A DNA stretch of 64,000 nt, taken from contig OY744544.1 of assembly GCA_963556195.1 (NCBI GenBank), positions 43,076,484 to 43,140,483 of the forward strand, read 5' to 3'. This document shows positions 53,051-63,360 of this stretch, piece by piece; the stretch's first letter is position 1, and each line of letters starts with the position of its first letter. The notes below the pieces were generated by a model, which saw nothing but the letters and a program-made list of their open reading frames with translations, had not been told where the DNA came from and made no database searches. The position numbers and the translations under genes were made by a program. This DNA is from Sepiola atlantica. Taxonomy: Eukaryota; Mollusca; Cephalopoda; Sepiida; Sepiolidae.

Positions 53051-53728
53051 AGAAAGAAAGGGGGAGATAGGGAGAAAGAAAGGGGGAGATAGGGAGAAAG
53101 AAAGGGGGAGATAGGGAGAAAGAAAGGGGGAGATAGGGAGAAAGAAAGGGGGAGATAGGGAGAAAGAAAGGGGGAGATAGGGAGAAAGAAAGGGGGAGAT
53201 AGGGAGAAAGAAAGGGGGAGATAGGGAGAAAGAAAGGGGGAGATAGGGAGAAAGAAAGGGGGAGATAGGGAGAAAGAAAGGGGGAGATAGGGAGAAAGAA
53301 AGGGGGAGATAGGGAGAAAGAAAGGGGGAGATAGGGAGAAAGAAAGGGGGAGATAGGGAGAAAGAAAGGGGGAGATAGGGAGAAAGAAAGGGGGAGATAG
53401 GGAGAAAGAAAGGGGGAGATAGGGAGAAAGAAAGGGGGAGATAGGGAGAAAGAAAGGGGGAGATAGGGAGAAAGAAAGGGGGAGATAGGGAGAAAGAAAG
53501 GGGGAGATAGGGAGAAAGAAAGGGGGAGATAGGGAGAAAGAAAGGGGGAGATAGGGAGAAAGAAAGGGGGAGATAGGGAGAAAGAAAGGGGGAGATAGGG
53601 AGAAAGAAAGGGGGAGATAGGGAGAAAGAAAGGGGGAGATAGGGAGAAAGAAAGGGGGAGATAGGGAGAAAGAAAGGGGGAGATAGGGAGAAAGAAAGGG
53701 GGAGATAGGGAGAAAGAAAGGGGGAGAA
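53048..53728 (+). repeat. 22-bp homopurine array
   Basis: Unit AGAAAGAAAGGGGG + AGATAGGG, about 31 copies with almost no sequence change, the most uniform part of the field. Confidence 0.95.
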
Positions 53729-54180
53729 AGGGAGACAGAAAGGGAAAGGGAGACAGAAAGGGAAAGGGAGACAGAAAGGGAAAGGGAGACAGAAAGGGAA
53801 AGGGAGAAAGAAATGGAAAGAGAGAAGGAAAGGAAAAGGGAGAAGGAAAGGAAAACGGAGAAAGAAAGGAAAACGGAGAAAGAAATGGAAAGGGATAAAG
53901 AAAGGAAAAGGGAGAAGGAAAGGAAAAGGGAGAAGGAAAGGAAAAGGGAGGAGGAAAGGAAAAGTGAGGGGGAAAGGAAAAGGGAGGAGGAAAGGAAAAG
54001 GGAGAAGGAAAGGAAAAGGGAGAAGGAAAGGGAAAGGGAGAAAGAAAGGGAAAGGGAGAAAGAAAGGGAAAGGGAGAAAGAAAGGGAAAGGGAGAAAGAA
54101 AGGGAAAGGGAGAAAGAAAGGGAAAGGGAGAAAGAAAGGGAAAGGGAGAAAGAAAGGGAAAGGGAGAAAGAAAGGGAAAG
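53728..54180 (+). repeat. 18-bp homopurine array
   Basis: Unit AAAGAAAGGGAAAGGGAG; left copies are diverged (GACAG, GGAGG variants), right copies uniform from about 54020. Confidence 0.9.
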
Positions 54181-54500
54181 GGGGAGAGAGAGATAGAAAG
54201 GGGGAGAGAGAGATAGAAAGGGGGAGAGAGAGATAGAAAGGGGGAGAGAGAGATAGAAAGGGGGAGAGAGAGATAGAAAGGGGGAGAGAGAGATAGAAAG
54301 GGGGAGAGAGAGATAGAAAGGGGGAGAGAGAGATAGAAAGGGGGAGAGAGAGATAGAAAGGGGGAGAGAGAGATAGAAAGGGGGAGAGAGATAGAAAGGG
54401 GGAGAGAGATAGAAAGGGGGAGAGAGAGATAGAAAGGGGGAGAGAGAGATAGAAAGGGGGAGAGAGAGAGAGAAAGGGGGAGAGAGAGATAGAAAGAGAG
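54180..54500 (+). repeat. 20-bp homopurine array
   Basis: Unit GGGGGAGAGAGAGATAGAAA, about 15 copies, two shortened by one GA. Confidence 0.9.
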
Positions 54501-54850
54501 AGAGAGAGATAGAAAGGGAGAGAGAGAGATAGAAAGGGGAGAGAGATAGAAAGGGGAGAGAGAGATAGAAAGGGAGAGAGAGATAGAAAGGTGAGAGAGA
54601 TAGAAAGGGGAGAGAGAAAGAAAAGGGAGAGAGAAAGAAAAGGGAGAGAGAGAAAGAAAAGGGAGAGAGAGAAAGAAAAGGGAGAGAGAGAAAGAAAAGG
54701 GTGAGAGAGAAAGAAAAGGGTGAGAGAGAAAGAAAAGGGAGAGAGAGAAAGAAAAGGGAGAGAGAGAAAGAAAAGGGAGAGAGAGAAAGAAAAGGGAGAG
54801 AGAGAAAGAAAAGGGAGAGAGAGAAAGAAAAGGGAGAGAGAGAAAGAAAA
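54500..54850 (+). repeat. Transitional 17-20-bp homopurine array
   Basis: GGGAGAGAGAGAAAGAAAA units; mixed lengths between the neighbouring arrays. Confidence 0.85.
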
Positions 54851-55325
54851 GGGAGAGAGAGAAAGATAGAAAGGGGAGAGAGAGAAAGATAGAAAGGGGA
54901 GAGAGAGAGAAAGATAGAAAGGGGAGAGAGAGAAAGATAGAAAGGGGAGAGAGAGAAAGATAGAAAGGGGAGAGAGAGAAAGATAGAAAGGGGAGAGAGA
55001 GAAAGATAGAAAGGGGAGAGAGAGAAAGATAGAAAGGGGAGAGAGAGAAAGATAGAAAGGGGAGAGAGAGAAAGATAGAAAGGGGAGAGAGAGAAAGATA
55101 GAAAGGGGAGAGAGAGAAAGATAGAAAGGGGAGATAGAGAAAGATAGAAAGGGGAGATAGAGAAAGATAGAAAGGGGAGATAGAGAAAGATAGAAAGGGG
55201 AGAGAGAGAAAGATAGAAAGGGGAGAGAGAGAAAGATAGAAAGGGGAGAGAGAGAAAGATAGAAAGGGGGAGAGAAAGGGGAGAGAGAGAAAGATAGAAA
55301 GGGGGAGAGAAAGGGGGAGAGAAAA
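54850..55325 (+). repeat. 23-bp homopurine array
   Basis: Unit GATAGAAAGGGGAGAGAGAG plus AAA, about 20 copies. Confidence 0.9.
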
Positions 55326-55334
55326 AAGAAGTTC

Positions 55335-55765
55335 ATTTTTTTTTGTTTAAAGAAATTGTAAAAACTTCTTTGAATTCGAAACCGTGCACCATCACCGAAT
55401 CCTGAAAAATCAATTTACTCCATTTGTTCTGGTTCCGTTTTCAAAGAAAGAAAAAAAAATTATACTCGAGTTGCACCCTCCCACAAACAAAACAGTTAAA
55501 AAATTTCAAAAGTGAGAGAATACTTTCAAAACTTTCAAAATAAGCTAAAAAGTGCAAAATTTATCAAAAATCGACTTCTTATTGATTATATTTAATTTTT
55601 TTCTTTTTTTTGATCGATTTTGTAAGATTTAACATTAGAATTTAGTTTTTATATAAAAAAATAAACTTTTGCAAATTTTAAGGAAAATTGTTTTTGTGAC
55701 TCCATTTTCAGAAGGTTTTAGAAAGTAATTTTTGCCTACTTTTCTGTTTATATAAAGTTAGGTAT
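55335..55765. other. Unassigned AT-rich stretch
   Basis: AT-rich sequence between the satellite field and the family A/B repeat; no gene seen. Confidence 0.45.
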
Positions 55766-55769
55766 GTGC

Positions 55770-56920
55770 ATGTTTATATATCTGTATGTACAGGATTCAT
55801 TCCTAAACTAATTAAACAATCATTATGAATTTTGAACACAGCTGCTTGGCGTTAGGGGTCATAATGTGGGTGATATTTAGTTTAATTTAGTTTCATGCAA
55901 AAGAAGCAAAGAGGAGATGGAAGCCCTTTGTGAAATTCAGATACCTTTGATTTTTGTGAAATATTGAAAATAGGTATTAGACATCAATTAATAAATATTC
56001 CCCACATTTCAGTTTCTTTGGAGCATTTTCAAGTGTTTAAGGAGCATAATATGGGCACACCCTCCCATTTGAAAATTAAAATATTTCAGATTTGCATTAA
56101 ATTTGATACATTCTCATTAGACACCAGTTAAACAAGATTTCCATAATTTCAATTTCTTCTTAAGCCTTAAATTTTAGGCACTTTCTAGAATGAAAATCAT
56201 GCAATGAAGTTTAATCAAAATTAGAATAAGGATTCTAGACCTAAGGTTTAGTATCATTACATCTTGATTTTAATCCTTGTAAGTGGACATGAAAGTGGTG
56301 CAAAACTTCTTTTTGGATAATTAATTTTGCCCTTCTGGGACGAGTATTCTTCTAGATCTTCTCTCGATATACAAAATTCTATAACTGTGTGCGTTTGTGT
56401 GTTCCCTATAGAAAGAAAGGTCAGAGAATCTACATAAAATCTAAAAGTGTATCCTTATGTGAAATTTACAGGGGAAGACAAACGAAGTAGTACTGAATCT
56501 CTAAATGTACCCCTAAGGGAGCTATGAGGACATAACCCCCTTAAAACTTCAAAATATCTTTCTTTTTTTATGTATAAAATTCTTCGGGGAAGACAAATCT
56601 CTGTGTTACTTTTTATGTGCCGAATATCTATGCGCCCCCCCCACCTCTAAGTGACCCATGGGGACAGAGCCCTCTTAAAACTTCAAATACGTATATCCGA
56701 TTTTAATGTAATTCAAACCATATGTATAAGATCATAATTCTGAATTTTTCAACATTTCAGCCTCTGACTATATTAGAGAGCGAAACGTGAAGGGGGATCA
56801 GTAAAACCAAATATGGTAACATGGTGTTATGAGCATAGTGAAAAAGTACATAGTAGTGATCCTCATTTAATCCCGAGCAACGTTGGATCTTCCCCTATTA
56901 TATATATATATATATATATA
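55770..56920 (+). repeat. Non-coding interspersed repeat, families A+B joined (uninterrupted copy)
   Basis: 55790-56360 matches 14750-15300; 56385-56885 matches 9640-9995 plus 12268-12490. It ends in (TA)n at 56889-56925. A ~55-bp extra segment (about 55877-55930, with GTTTCATGCAAAAGAAGC) is present in this copy only. No ORF. Confidence 0.85.
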
Positions 56921-56996
56921 TATATCAATCAATTGAAATAAACAAAATAGGACATATTTATATCAGTTCCAGGAATTCAACATCAAAAAATTGTTT

Positions 56997-57068
56997 GACG
57001 TACGATCGTTTCTAAGATGAACGGATTTATTTATTTATTAAAATCCTATTTGTTACTTCTTCAGCACC
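56997..57068 (-). ncRNA. Hammerhead-ribozyme-like motif, family D, copy 3
   Basis: Minus strand: stem I GGTG (57068-57065) with CGTC (57000-56997). Core CTGAAGA (57064-57058), long stem II containing AAC/GTT and GGATTT/AAATCC, GAAA (57012-57009), stem III inside the palindrome ACGATCGT, cleavage triplet GTA ending at 57001. (TA)n follows about 70 bp downstream, as in the two relatives. Confidence 0.55.
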
Positions 57069-57099
57069 TATTAATTATCACAATTTGGAGTTGAACAAA

Positions 57100-57680
57100 A
57101 AATACCAACATTGTTATCCTCAAGTATATAGTCATTATAAAAAGAAACGATACATAAAAAGATCCAAATAGAAACATAATATTATAATAATAATACATAA
57201 AAGATAATAAAAAATAATAAAGTTATAAGTAATAGACCTCAAAATAAGTATTTAAAAATAATTAAATAATAATATTAATAGTTAATAATTATTAAATAAT
57301 AATAATGCTAATAAGACAAAAAATATAAATATATATATACATATATAAATCAGAAAACAAAATTATAAACCTGTGATAGTAATAAATGTATAAATAGAGA
57401 ATAAAGAATAGAGAAAAATAATATTAAAAATAAAAGGTATATATAGGAAAATTGAGAAAAATTTTTTTAGAAAAAAGTTAAAATAAACATATATAAATGA
57501 ATTTAAAGTGAAAAGACAACATTATCCTGGTAATGTTAATCAAACATAATTTGAACAAATACAAGTGGGAATATTAGATTCAAATTACATATAACCATAT
57601 ACACATATATACATATATTAAAAATTTGTAAACATGGTAGTGTCATTTACAAATATACAGTAATACAGTGTTTCAACCCA
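57100..57680. other. Very AT-rich stretch
   Basis: Almost only A, T and short ATA/AATA repeats. A segment with ACCTGTGATAGTAATAA at 57370 resembles the 32-bp satellite unit at 63361 (CCTGTAACAGTAATAAG). Confidence 0.5.
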
Positions 57681-57683
57681 AAT

Positions 57684-58056
57684 GTAAGAAGTAATAGTAA
57701 TAATAACAATGATAGAGTTGAACTGAATAATAGGGATAGGCCATCTGAAATTATCTCTCCGACTAGTGAGACTGCATACATAAGCTTCACAGCGGGCTTG
57801 TTAAAAGATAGAATTTCAAGACATTCATATACCTTTAGAAATAAACCCCTCTCCAAATTTATATCTTTAGCTACACATGTTTGGCATCTTAAAAATAATA
57901 ACATTCAGTTTAACCTTAAATGGTAGTTAATTAGAAAGATTGGACAGATACTGTAGACTATGTAGGGACGAGACCTTACTCATTATTAAATGCAATGGCC
58001 TTTGTTGAATAAAAAGGATGAGATTTTGACCAGTTGTATGCATAAAAACTGGTACA
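57684..58056 (+). pseudogene. Penelope-like element GIY-YIG domain fragment
   Basis: One frame reads AYISFTAGLLKDRISRHSYT, then FRNKPL, ATHVWHLKNNNIQFNLKW and, after several stops, LLNKKDEILTSCMHKNWYKY. This matches the Penelope GIY-YIG block (YxGxTxGxFKxRxxxHxxSF, LSxxxWxLK) and the following NKRxELxxxCxHxxK end. The leading Tyr-Val/Ile-Gly is changed to Tyr-Ile-Ser. It differs from the element at 60.7 kb, so a second Penelope lineage is present. Confidence 0.7.
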
Positions 58057-58215
58057 AATATAACCATGTTCAAGTACTTTAGCCCCTAGATATGCCCTCC
58101 CACTTTTCTAGACAATCATTGAACTTTTACACACTATTGATGCATTGTGATCCTTGTACATTGCCCTTTGCTAAATAATTTGCCCATTCTTCTTTCTTCT
58201 TTACATTCCCTAAAA

Positions 58216-58796
58216 CAGGGGCGGGCAACCTTTTCAGAGTGACGGCCAGATGAGACTTTTGGAAGGAGATCGCGAGCCGGAGTGAAAAACGAAATCTCAG
58301 AATTACTATATTTTGTTTACATGAATAAATTGTACAAAAATTGCATTGAACACTCTACAAATCTGATATTTTTTCTCAAGAGACTTCTGTATGTGATGTT
58401 ATAAAAGGCGCCGACGAAGAGCCATTTTGGAATCATAAAAAATAATGATGGGGGAAGTAGCAAGTTGATCCAGCATTCGTTTTGACACACCTCACATAAG
58501 TTCTCTGATTCATGCCCGTTCCTCGTCTCTCGTTTCCTCTTTGCCTCTCTCTTTCTCTTTTTCTATTTTTATCTCTTAATAGTTAAAGAAAAATGAAATA
58601 TACATGCATCATCGTTCGCTGATATTTATACATTTTTAACCCACTGTAAATCTTAATTGAAACCTACTTTTACGTCTATGTCATAAAATGATATGAGTTT
58701 TACTGGAAGGTCCGCGGGCCGGATTGCAATAATAAAGCCTAGCAAGGTGGAGGGCCGGACGCTAAGCCTTTGCAGGCCGGATGTGGCCCGCCCCTG
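58216..58796 (+). mobile_element. Non-autonomous hAT transposon (MITE), copy 2
   Basis: Left terminus CAGGGGCGGGCAACCT; right terminus GGCCCGCCCCTG. Flanks CCCTAAAA (58208-58215) and CCCTAAAC (58797-58804) are a near-perfect 8-bp target duplication. Sequence is nearly the same as 23718-24291 throughout, including GGCGCCGACGAAGA and GCCGGATTGCAATAATAAAG. Confidence 0.9.
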
Positions 58797-59009
58797 CCCT
58801 AAACATATATTACTATTATAAAATGTCCGGTCTACTATGCCTACTAGCAATATAAAGATATGATCTACATATATAATGTAGTCATTTATACTTTTGACAC
58901 TGAAATTGATGCATTAATATTGTCTTGCACCATATTTTCTTAACCCCTCATTGGGTACATACTTACTTTTGAGATTGTCATCTGGATTAAATGTATAGTT
59001 TAGTTTAGT

Positions 59010-59524
59010 GATGGGACGATTCCAATATTTTTACCGATTCTCATACAATTACGAATTCTGTTCTAAATTCCTGATTCTGATACAATTACCGATTCTGATT
59101 CCTAATTCTAAAATCAACTAATCATCTAAAAAGTAGAATTTTAGGAGGGGGGGGGGTTTAGCATACAGTCCTCATCTACTTTTAAATGTAGATATGATTT
59201 TCTTTTTAATTTGATAAACTTCGTAATGTTTTCCATTTATGTATTGTATTCAAGATTTTGATAAACTCATCGTGAGATTTTCATCTATATTTTTCACTTG
59301 TGCCATTTTTACCTGGCCATTTTTTCTAGTGGCATTTTTACTTAAATTCGTTATTATGATCTATAAAGTTTAGTTTTACTGGTATTTTAAAAACAATAAA
59401 TATTTATCATTTTATCATTAGCACTAGCAATAGAAGATTAAGTTTTAAACATCAACAAAAACAATTCTGATACTCCAAAAAGTTCTGATTTTTTCGATTC
59501 CTGATTCTGATTAACCTCCAACAC
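59010..59524 (+). mobile_element. Candidate hAT-like MITE
   Basis: Starts TGATGGGACGATTCC and is internally rich in CCGATTCTGAT/CTGATTCTGAT. Flanks TAGTTTAG and AAGTTTAG could be an 8-bp duplication with one change. The right terminus (CCTCCAACAC) matches the left poorly. Confidence 0.3.
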
Positions 59525-59534
59525 AAGTTTAGAT

Positions 59535-60618
59535 GCCCTTGGTTGTAAACAATGATTGGGATTTTTCTATTTTACCCCTTAGGATGTCTTCAGATTGTAC
59601 ACCATTATTCTATCTCGATAAATTTTTAAATTGTTTAGAATACCCATTAATTTTATTGAATCTCAATTTTGAATTTCCTCTACCTCCCTTTTATTGGAAT
59701 TTCTGGCTTTTTCTAAATTTTTTTCTATGGATACATATTCACACTATTTACGCCCCCTCTCGACTATTTATTTAACACTATTCATATGTGTAATTTGTCT
59801 TCTTTATTTAGTTTTACTTTTATTATTTTGTAATACCCTCATTTTAATTCTACTCCTAATTTTAAGTTAACTCCTATCAATATTCTATTGATACCTTGTT
59901 ATTATCTGGCAAGTTTTATTTGCATACAAATAATATTTTCTGCAATTAAGATATTATAAAGTCTCATATTCGAGCATTTAGTAGTATCCTTTTGAAACTC
60001 ACATTCATCTGTGATTCTGACCTCTTAATAATATCTAGTTTTACTCAATATACTTATCTATATTTCTTCTGAATAAAATGGCTCACATGCCTCTTCAATA
60101 TCTTTAGTAAGCTTAATTCTTTACTATTTCAAGTTGTTGCCCTTAAGAAACAGTGTCCTATTTTGACTTTGGTTGGAGTTTTCTATTTTAGACTAATATT
60201 TCGACTATAACATTAGATACACTACTTAGAGATTGGGTCCAACATCGTATGTGTTAAATGACCGTATATGCAGTTTTTAAAAAAAATTCGTTTCCATTAA
60301 AAATGGCTGGAATTAGCGATCGGTTGATGATTTAAAATGCTAACTATTTTTGACTTCTGGAATTATTTCTGCCTAAAGGTCTTATGAAATAATTTCCTTG
60401 TTTATGAACTATAAATTTTTCGAATTGATTCTGTTAAGGCCTATAAGATAGTAAAGCTACCTCTCCCCTCCCTTTTTTCGATAAGGGCATTTAAGATAAG
60501 TTCCTTTCATTATATTAGGTTTGTGGAATCGTTGTTTGATTAAGAAATTAGTGCCTAAATATTTTTTTTTGTGTGCTACCGTTATTGTTATTTTTATGTG
60601 TTTTTAATGTTATTTTGC

Positions 60619-60620
<2 letters not shown>
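59535..60620. other. Unassigned AT-rich stretch
   Basis: An 80-codon frame at 59533-59775 is hydrophobic but of unremarkable composition for AT-rich DNA. No gene recognised. Confidence 0.4.

Positions 60621-60623
<3 letters not shown>

Positions 60624-60676
<53 letters not shown>
60624..60676. repeat. (TA)n microsatellite
   Basis: Ends ten bases before the start codon of the Penelope-like element. Confidence 0.95.
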
Positions 60677-60679
<3 letters not shown>

Positions 60680-60685
60680 GAGAAA

Positions 60686-62985
60686 ATGCTGCCTAAATAC
60701 ACACAATTCAAATTGCATGACCCCGCAGCACAAAACGACGCTACTCTTGGAACTTTAGAGTCAATTTAATTAAAAGACAAGTTACCATCGCCCAAGAATT
60801 GATTCGGAAACATACTGTTGAACTCCATGAACTCCATGAACTTGAAAGCAAGCTGAAGGACCTCATATCCAATGACAAATACACGGAACTCCAACGACTT
60901 GCAGATATCATTACCAATTATGAACACTCTTACCGGGTAATTATACAAAAAAATTAAATGCGCTATACAAGGGATCCATTATACTACCCAACCACATGCA
61001 ACATTACATTAATTTATCTGACCACGAACTTACAAAACCCCAAAAGGAATTACTAAATCTTGGACCTAACTGCCATCTTTTTAATCGATTCAACCATCAA
61101 AACAAAAAAGCAGAAATAGAATTACTATATGAAAACATAACTAAACTAGAAACAGAAAATAAAATTACATCACATCCTGGCTTACGTGATCTCCTAAAAG
61201 CGGAAGCTATAAAAAATCGATATGATAAAAAACAATCCAATTCATTATTAAATCCCAATCTAAAAAGAGCCGCTACTGAACTCTGCAATCATCCAAATAT
61301 CATTATTAAAAAAGCCGACAAAACAAACATATTTGTCGTGCTTAATAAATCAGACTATTACACTAAACTTCAAACAATACTTGATGACTGCACTAAATTC
61401 AAAAGAAATAACAACAATCTTACAAACATACTAAAGACACAAGTTAACAGACTTATCACTGCCAACAATGCACAAATTGATAATTATCAACTTCCCAAAA
61501 TAATTGGTGATTACAAAGCAGGATATTTATACGCAACGGTTAAGATACATAAACCTAATCCCCCTCTCCGACCTATCATACACCAAATTACTCCTCCTAT
61601 ATATTCCTTAACAAAGACCTTAAATTAACTCATCAGCCCGTATCTACCTAGCAAATATAGTGTTAAGTCCACACAAGAACTATTACAAATTTACAAAGCA
61701 AACAACCGGATAATAAAATCATTGCCTCCCTAGATATAGAAAGCCTATTCACCAATGTACCTGTGAAGGAAACAATAGACATAATCATAAATAATATATA
61801 CAATAACACGTCTCTCCCTCCACTTAAAATTAATTAAAAAAATACTAAAAAAGCTACTATTAATCTGCACCACCGAAGTACCTTTTTATAACATCAAGGG
61901 AAACATTTACACTCAAATTGACGGAGTTTCAATGGGGTTGGTTCTTGGTCAGATTCTTCACATTATAAAACCCTCTATTTACGTAAGCTATGTCGACGAT
62001 ATTCTTGTTCTAGCTGATAACAATGAACAAAAACACAAACTTCAAGACCTTTTCCAAAAAACTCTGTTCTCAAATTCACCATAGAACTGAATGTAAATAA
62101 CAAAATCCCATTCCTAGATGTTCTTATTGACGCCTCTAATAAATCGTTTAACACTTCCACTTATAAAACAACGACCAGCTTAAATTCTAGTCTTTTAAAT
62201 TTCAAGAGCGAGTGTCCCTATCACTACAAAATAGCTATTGTTAAAAATCTATTAAACCGTGCTAAATTAATCTCTACTAACAAAATACTATTCATTGAAT
62301 TAAAAAATATAAAACAAGTACTTATTAACAATTAATTCCCTAATTATATCGTTGATGAACAAATAAAATTAATGATTCGAAACTTAAAAAACACCAGTAC
62401 AAATAATAATATTCAACATTACAACTCAAACAATATTGACATATACTATTGTAATCAAATGCAACCAAACTTTAGATTAGAAGAAAAAGTCATGAAAAAT
62501 ATTATACACATATACATATCCCCAATTGACAGTAACAATAACATTAGACTCATTATTTACTATAAGAAATTTAAAACCCAAAATCTGTAGTAAAAAACAA
62601 TTCCTCCCCAACTAAAAACCCACTAGAAAGAACTAATATTATTTATAAGTTTAAATGCCCTTTGAGAGAATGTAACTACCATAATAATAATAAAGCTAAT
62701 AGCTACATTGGTTTTACAAGCACTACCCTATCCCACCGCCTCACCATGCATCTTGTAAACTCTACCTCAATTTACCAACATCTACAAAAACATAACTGCC
62801 CTCGCTCTGATTTAAGACAAATTCTAGTTAATATCACTAAAATTATACATTCCGAAACCAATTTAAAAAAATTAAAAATACTCGAAGCTATCTACATAAA
62901 AACACAACTTAAAATTAACAACATCACATATGAAACCAGTGGTAACATTTTAAAATGCTTAACGCAATGCAATTTTGTTCTGTGA
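60686..62985 (+). pseudogene. Penelope-like RT with C-terminal GIY-YIG endonuclease, frameshifted
   Basis: Start ATG 60686 (MLPKYTQFKLHDPAAQND). N-terminal coil: KRQVTIAQELIRKHTVEL (60772 onward). The long frame 60996-61628 holds DLLKAEAIKNRYD, NIIIKKADKTNIFVVLNKSD and TVKIHKPNPPLRPIIHQI. Stop at 61626, then YLPSKYSVKSTQELLQ. Motif A ASLDIESLFTNVPV (Asp intact, about 61735). Motif C YVDD (61989-62000). Then NNKIPFLDVLID, SECPYHYKIAIVKNLLNRAK and a GIY-YIG domain from about 62638: CPLRECNY, SYIGFTSTTLSHRL, MHLVNSTSIYQHLQ, ending at TGA 62983. Four or more frame breaks; catalytic residues mostly kept, so decay is recent. Penelope elements are thought to prime at nicks or telomeres. Confidence 0.9.
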
Positions 62986-63180
62986 TGCCATCCAGCGTTG
63001 CTGAATTTAAAATCGCCAACAACTTTCTGGAGCAATGTGGAAAACGTTCTATCCGCGTTTCCGCACCGTCCTTTTAAAATTCTCTTCTTTCTCCAGCCTT
63101 TTTGTTCATTTGCTTTTGACACCTAACGAAGAATCGAAAACGTATGTGAAACATTTAATTTTTTCATTTTAATACAATAA
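60686..63180 (+). mobile_element. Penelope-like retroelement, nearly full length
   Basis: Coding 60686-62985, then about 190 bp of 3' UTR ending in an AATACAATAAAG signal near 63170. A family-C terminal-repeat fragment follows at 63241-63320. The 5' side abuts (TA)n. Confidence 0.85.
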
Positions 63181-63240
63181 AGATCAGAAAAATTGAAAAA
63201 AAATAAAAAAGGTATAATTAAACAGACGAATTCTGTTAAG

Positions 63241-63320
63241 CAGAAGGCCGGAGGTTACAGCGGCTGAAACGTTGTGAGGATAACACTCAAGATGAGAATA
63301 GTAGTCTGAATAATTAAAAT
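63241..63320 (+). repeat. Penelope-type terminal repeat, family C, fragment
   Basis: GGCCGGAGGTTACAGCGGC, TGAAACGTTGTGAGGATAAC and AAGATGAGAATAGTAGTC. Stem II (GGCCG/CGGC) and GAAACGTTGTG of the hammerhead-like core remain, but CTGA is replaced by GCAG. Confidence 0.65.
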
Positions 63321-63329
63321 TATATATGC

Positions 63330-63359
63330 TTATTATTCTCTATTTATAGAGAATAATAA
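63330..63359. repeat. Perfect 14-bp palindrome
   Basis: TTATTATTCTCTAT, two T, then the exact reverse complement. It directly precedes the 32-bp satellite. Confidence 0.9.
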
Positions 63360-63360
63360 G

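Larger units (their letters stand above)
51510..55330. repeat. 3.8-kb homopurine satellite field
   Basis: The + strand is almost pure purine for 3.8 kb, with T at regular points only. It is a chain of six adjacent arrays with related units (listed separately). Absence of pyrimidines removes stop codons, so a 1,286-codon minus-strand frame and 440-codon plus-strand frames exist as artefacts. Confidence 0.95.

Noticed and set aside
51476..55336. 1,286-codon minus-strand open frame (SFSLSPF / LLLLSLPPH repeats) and ~440-codon plus-strand frames
   Set aside because: They exist only because the homopurine strand and its complement lack stop codons; no domain, no start context, and array units change length without regard to codons.
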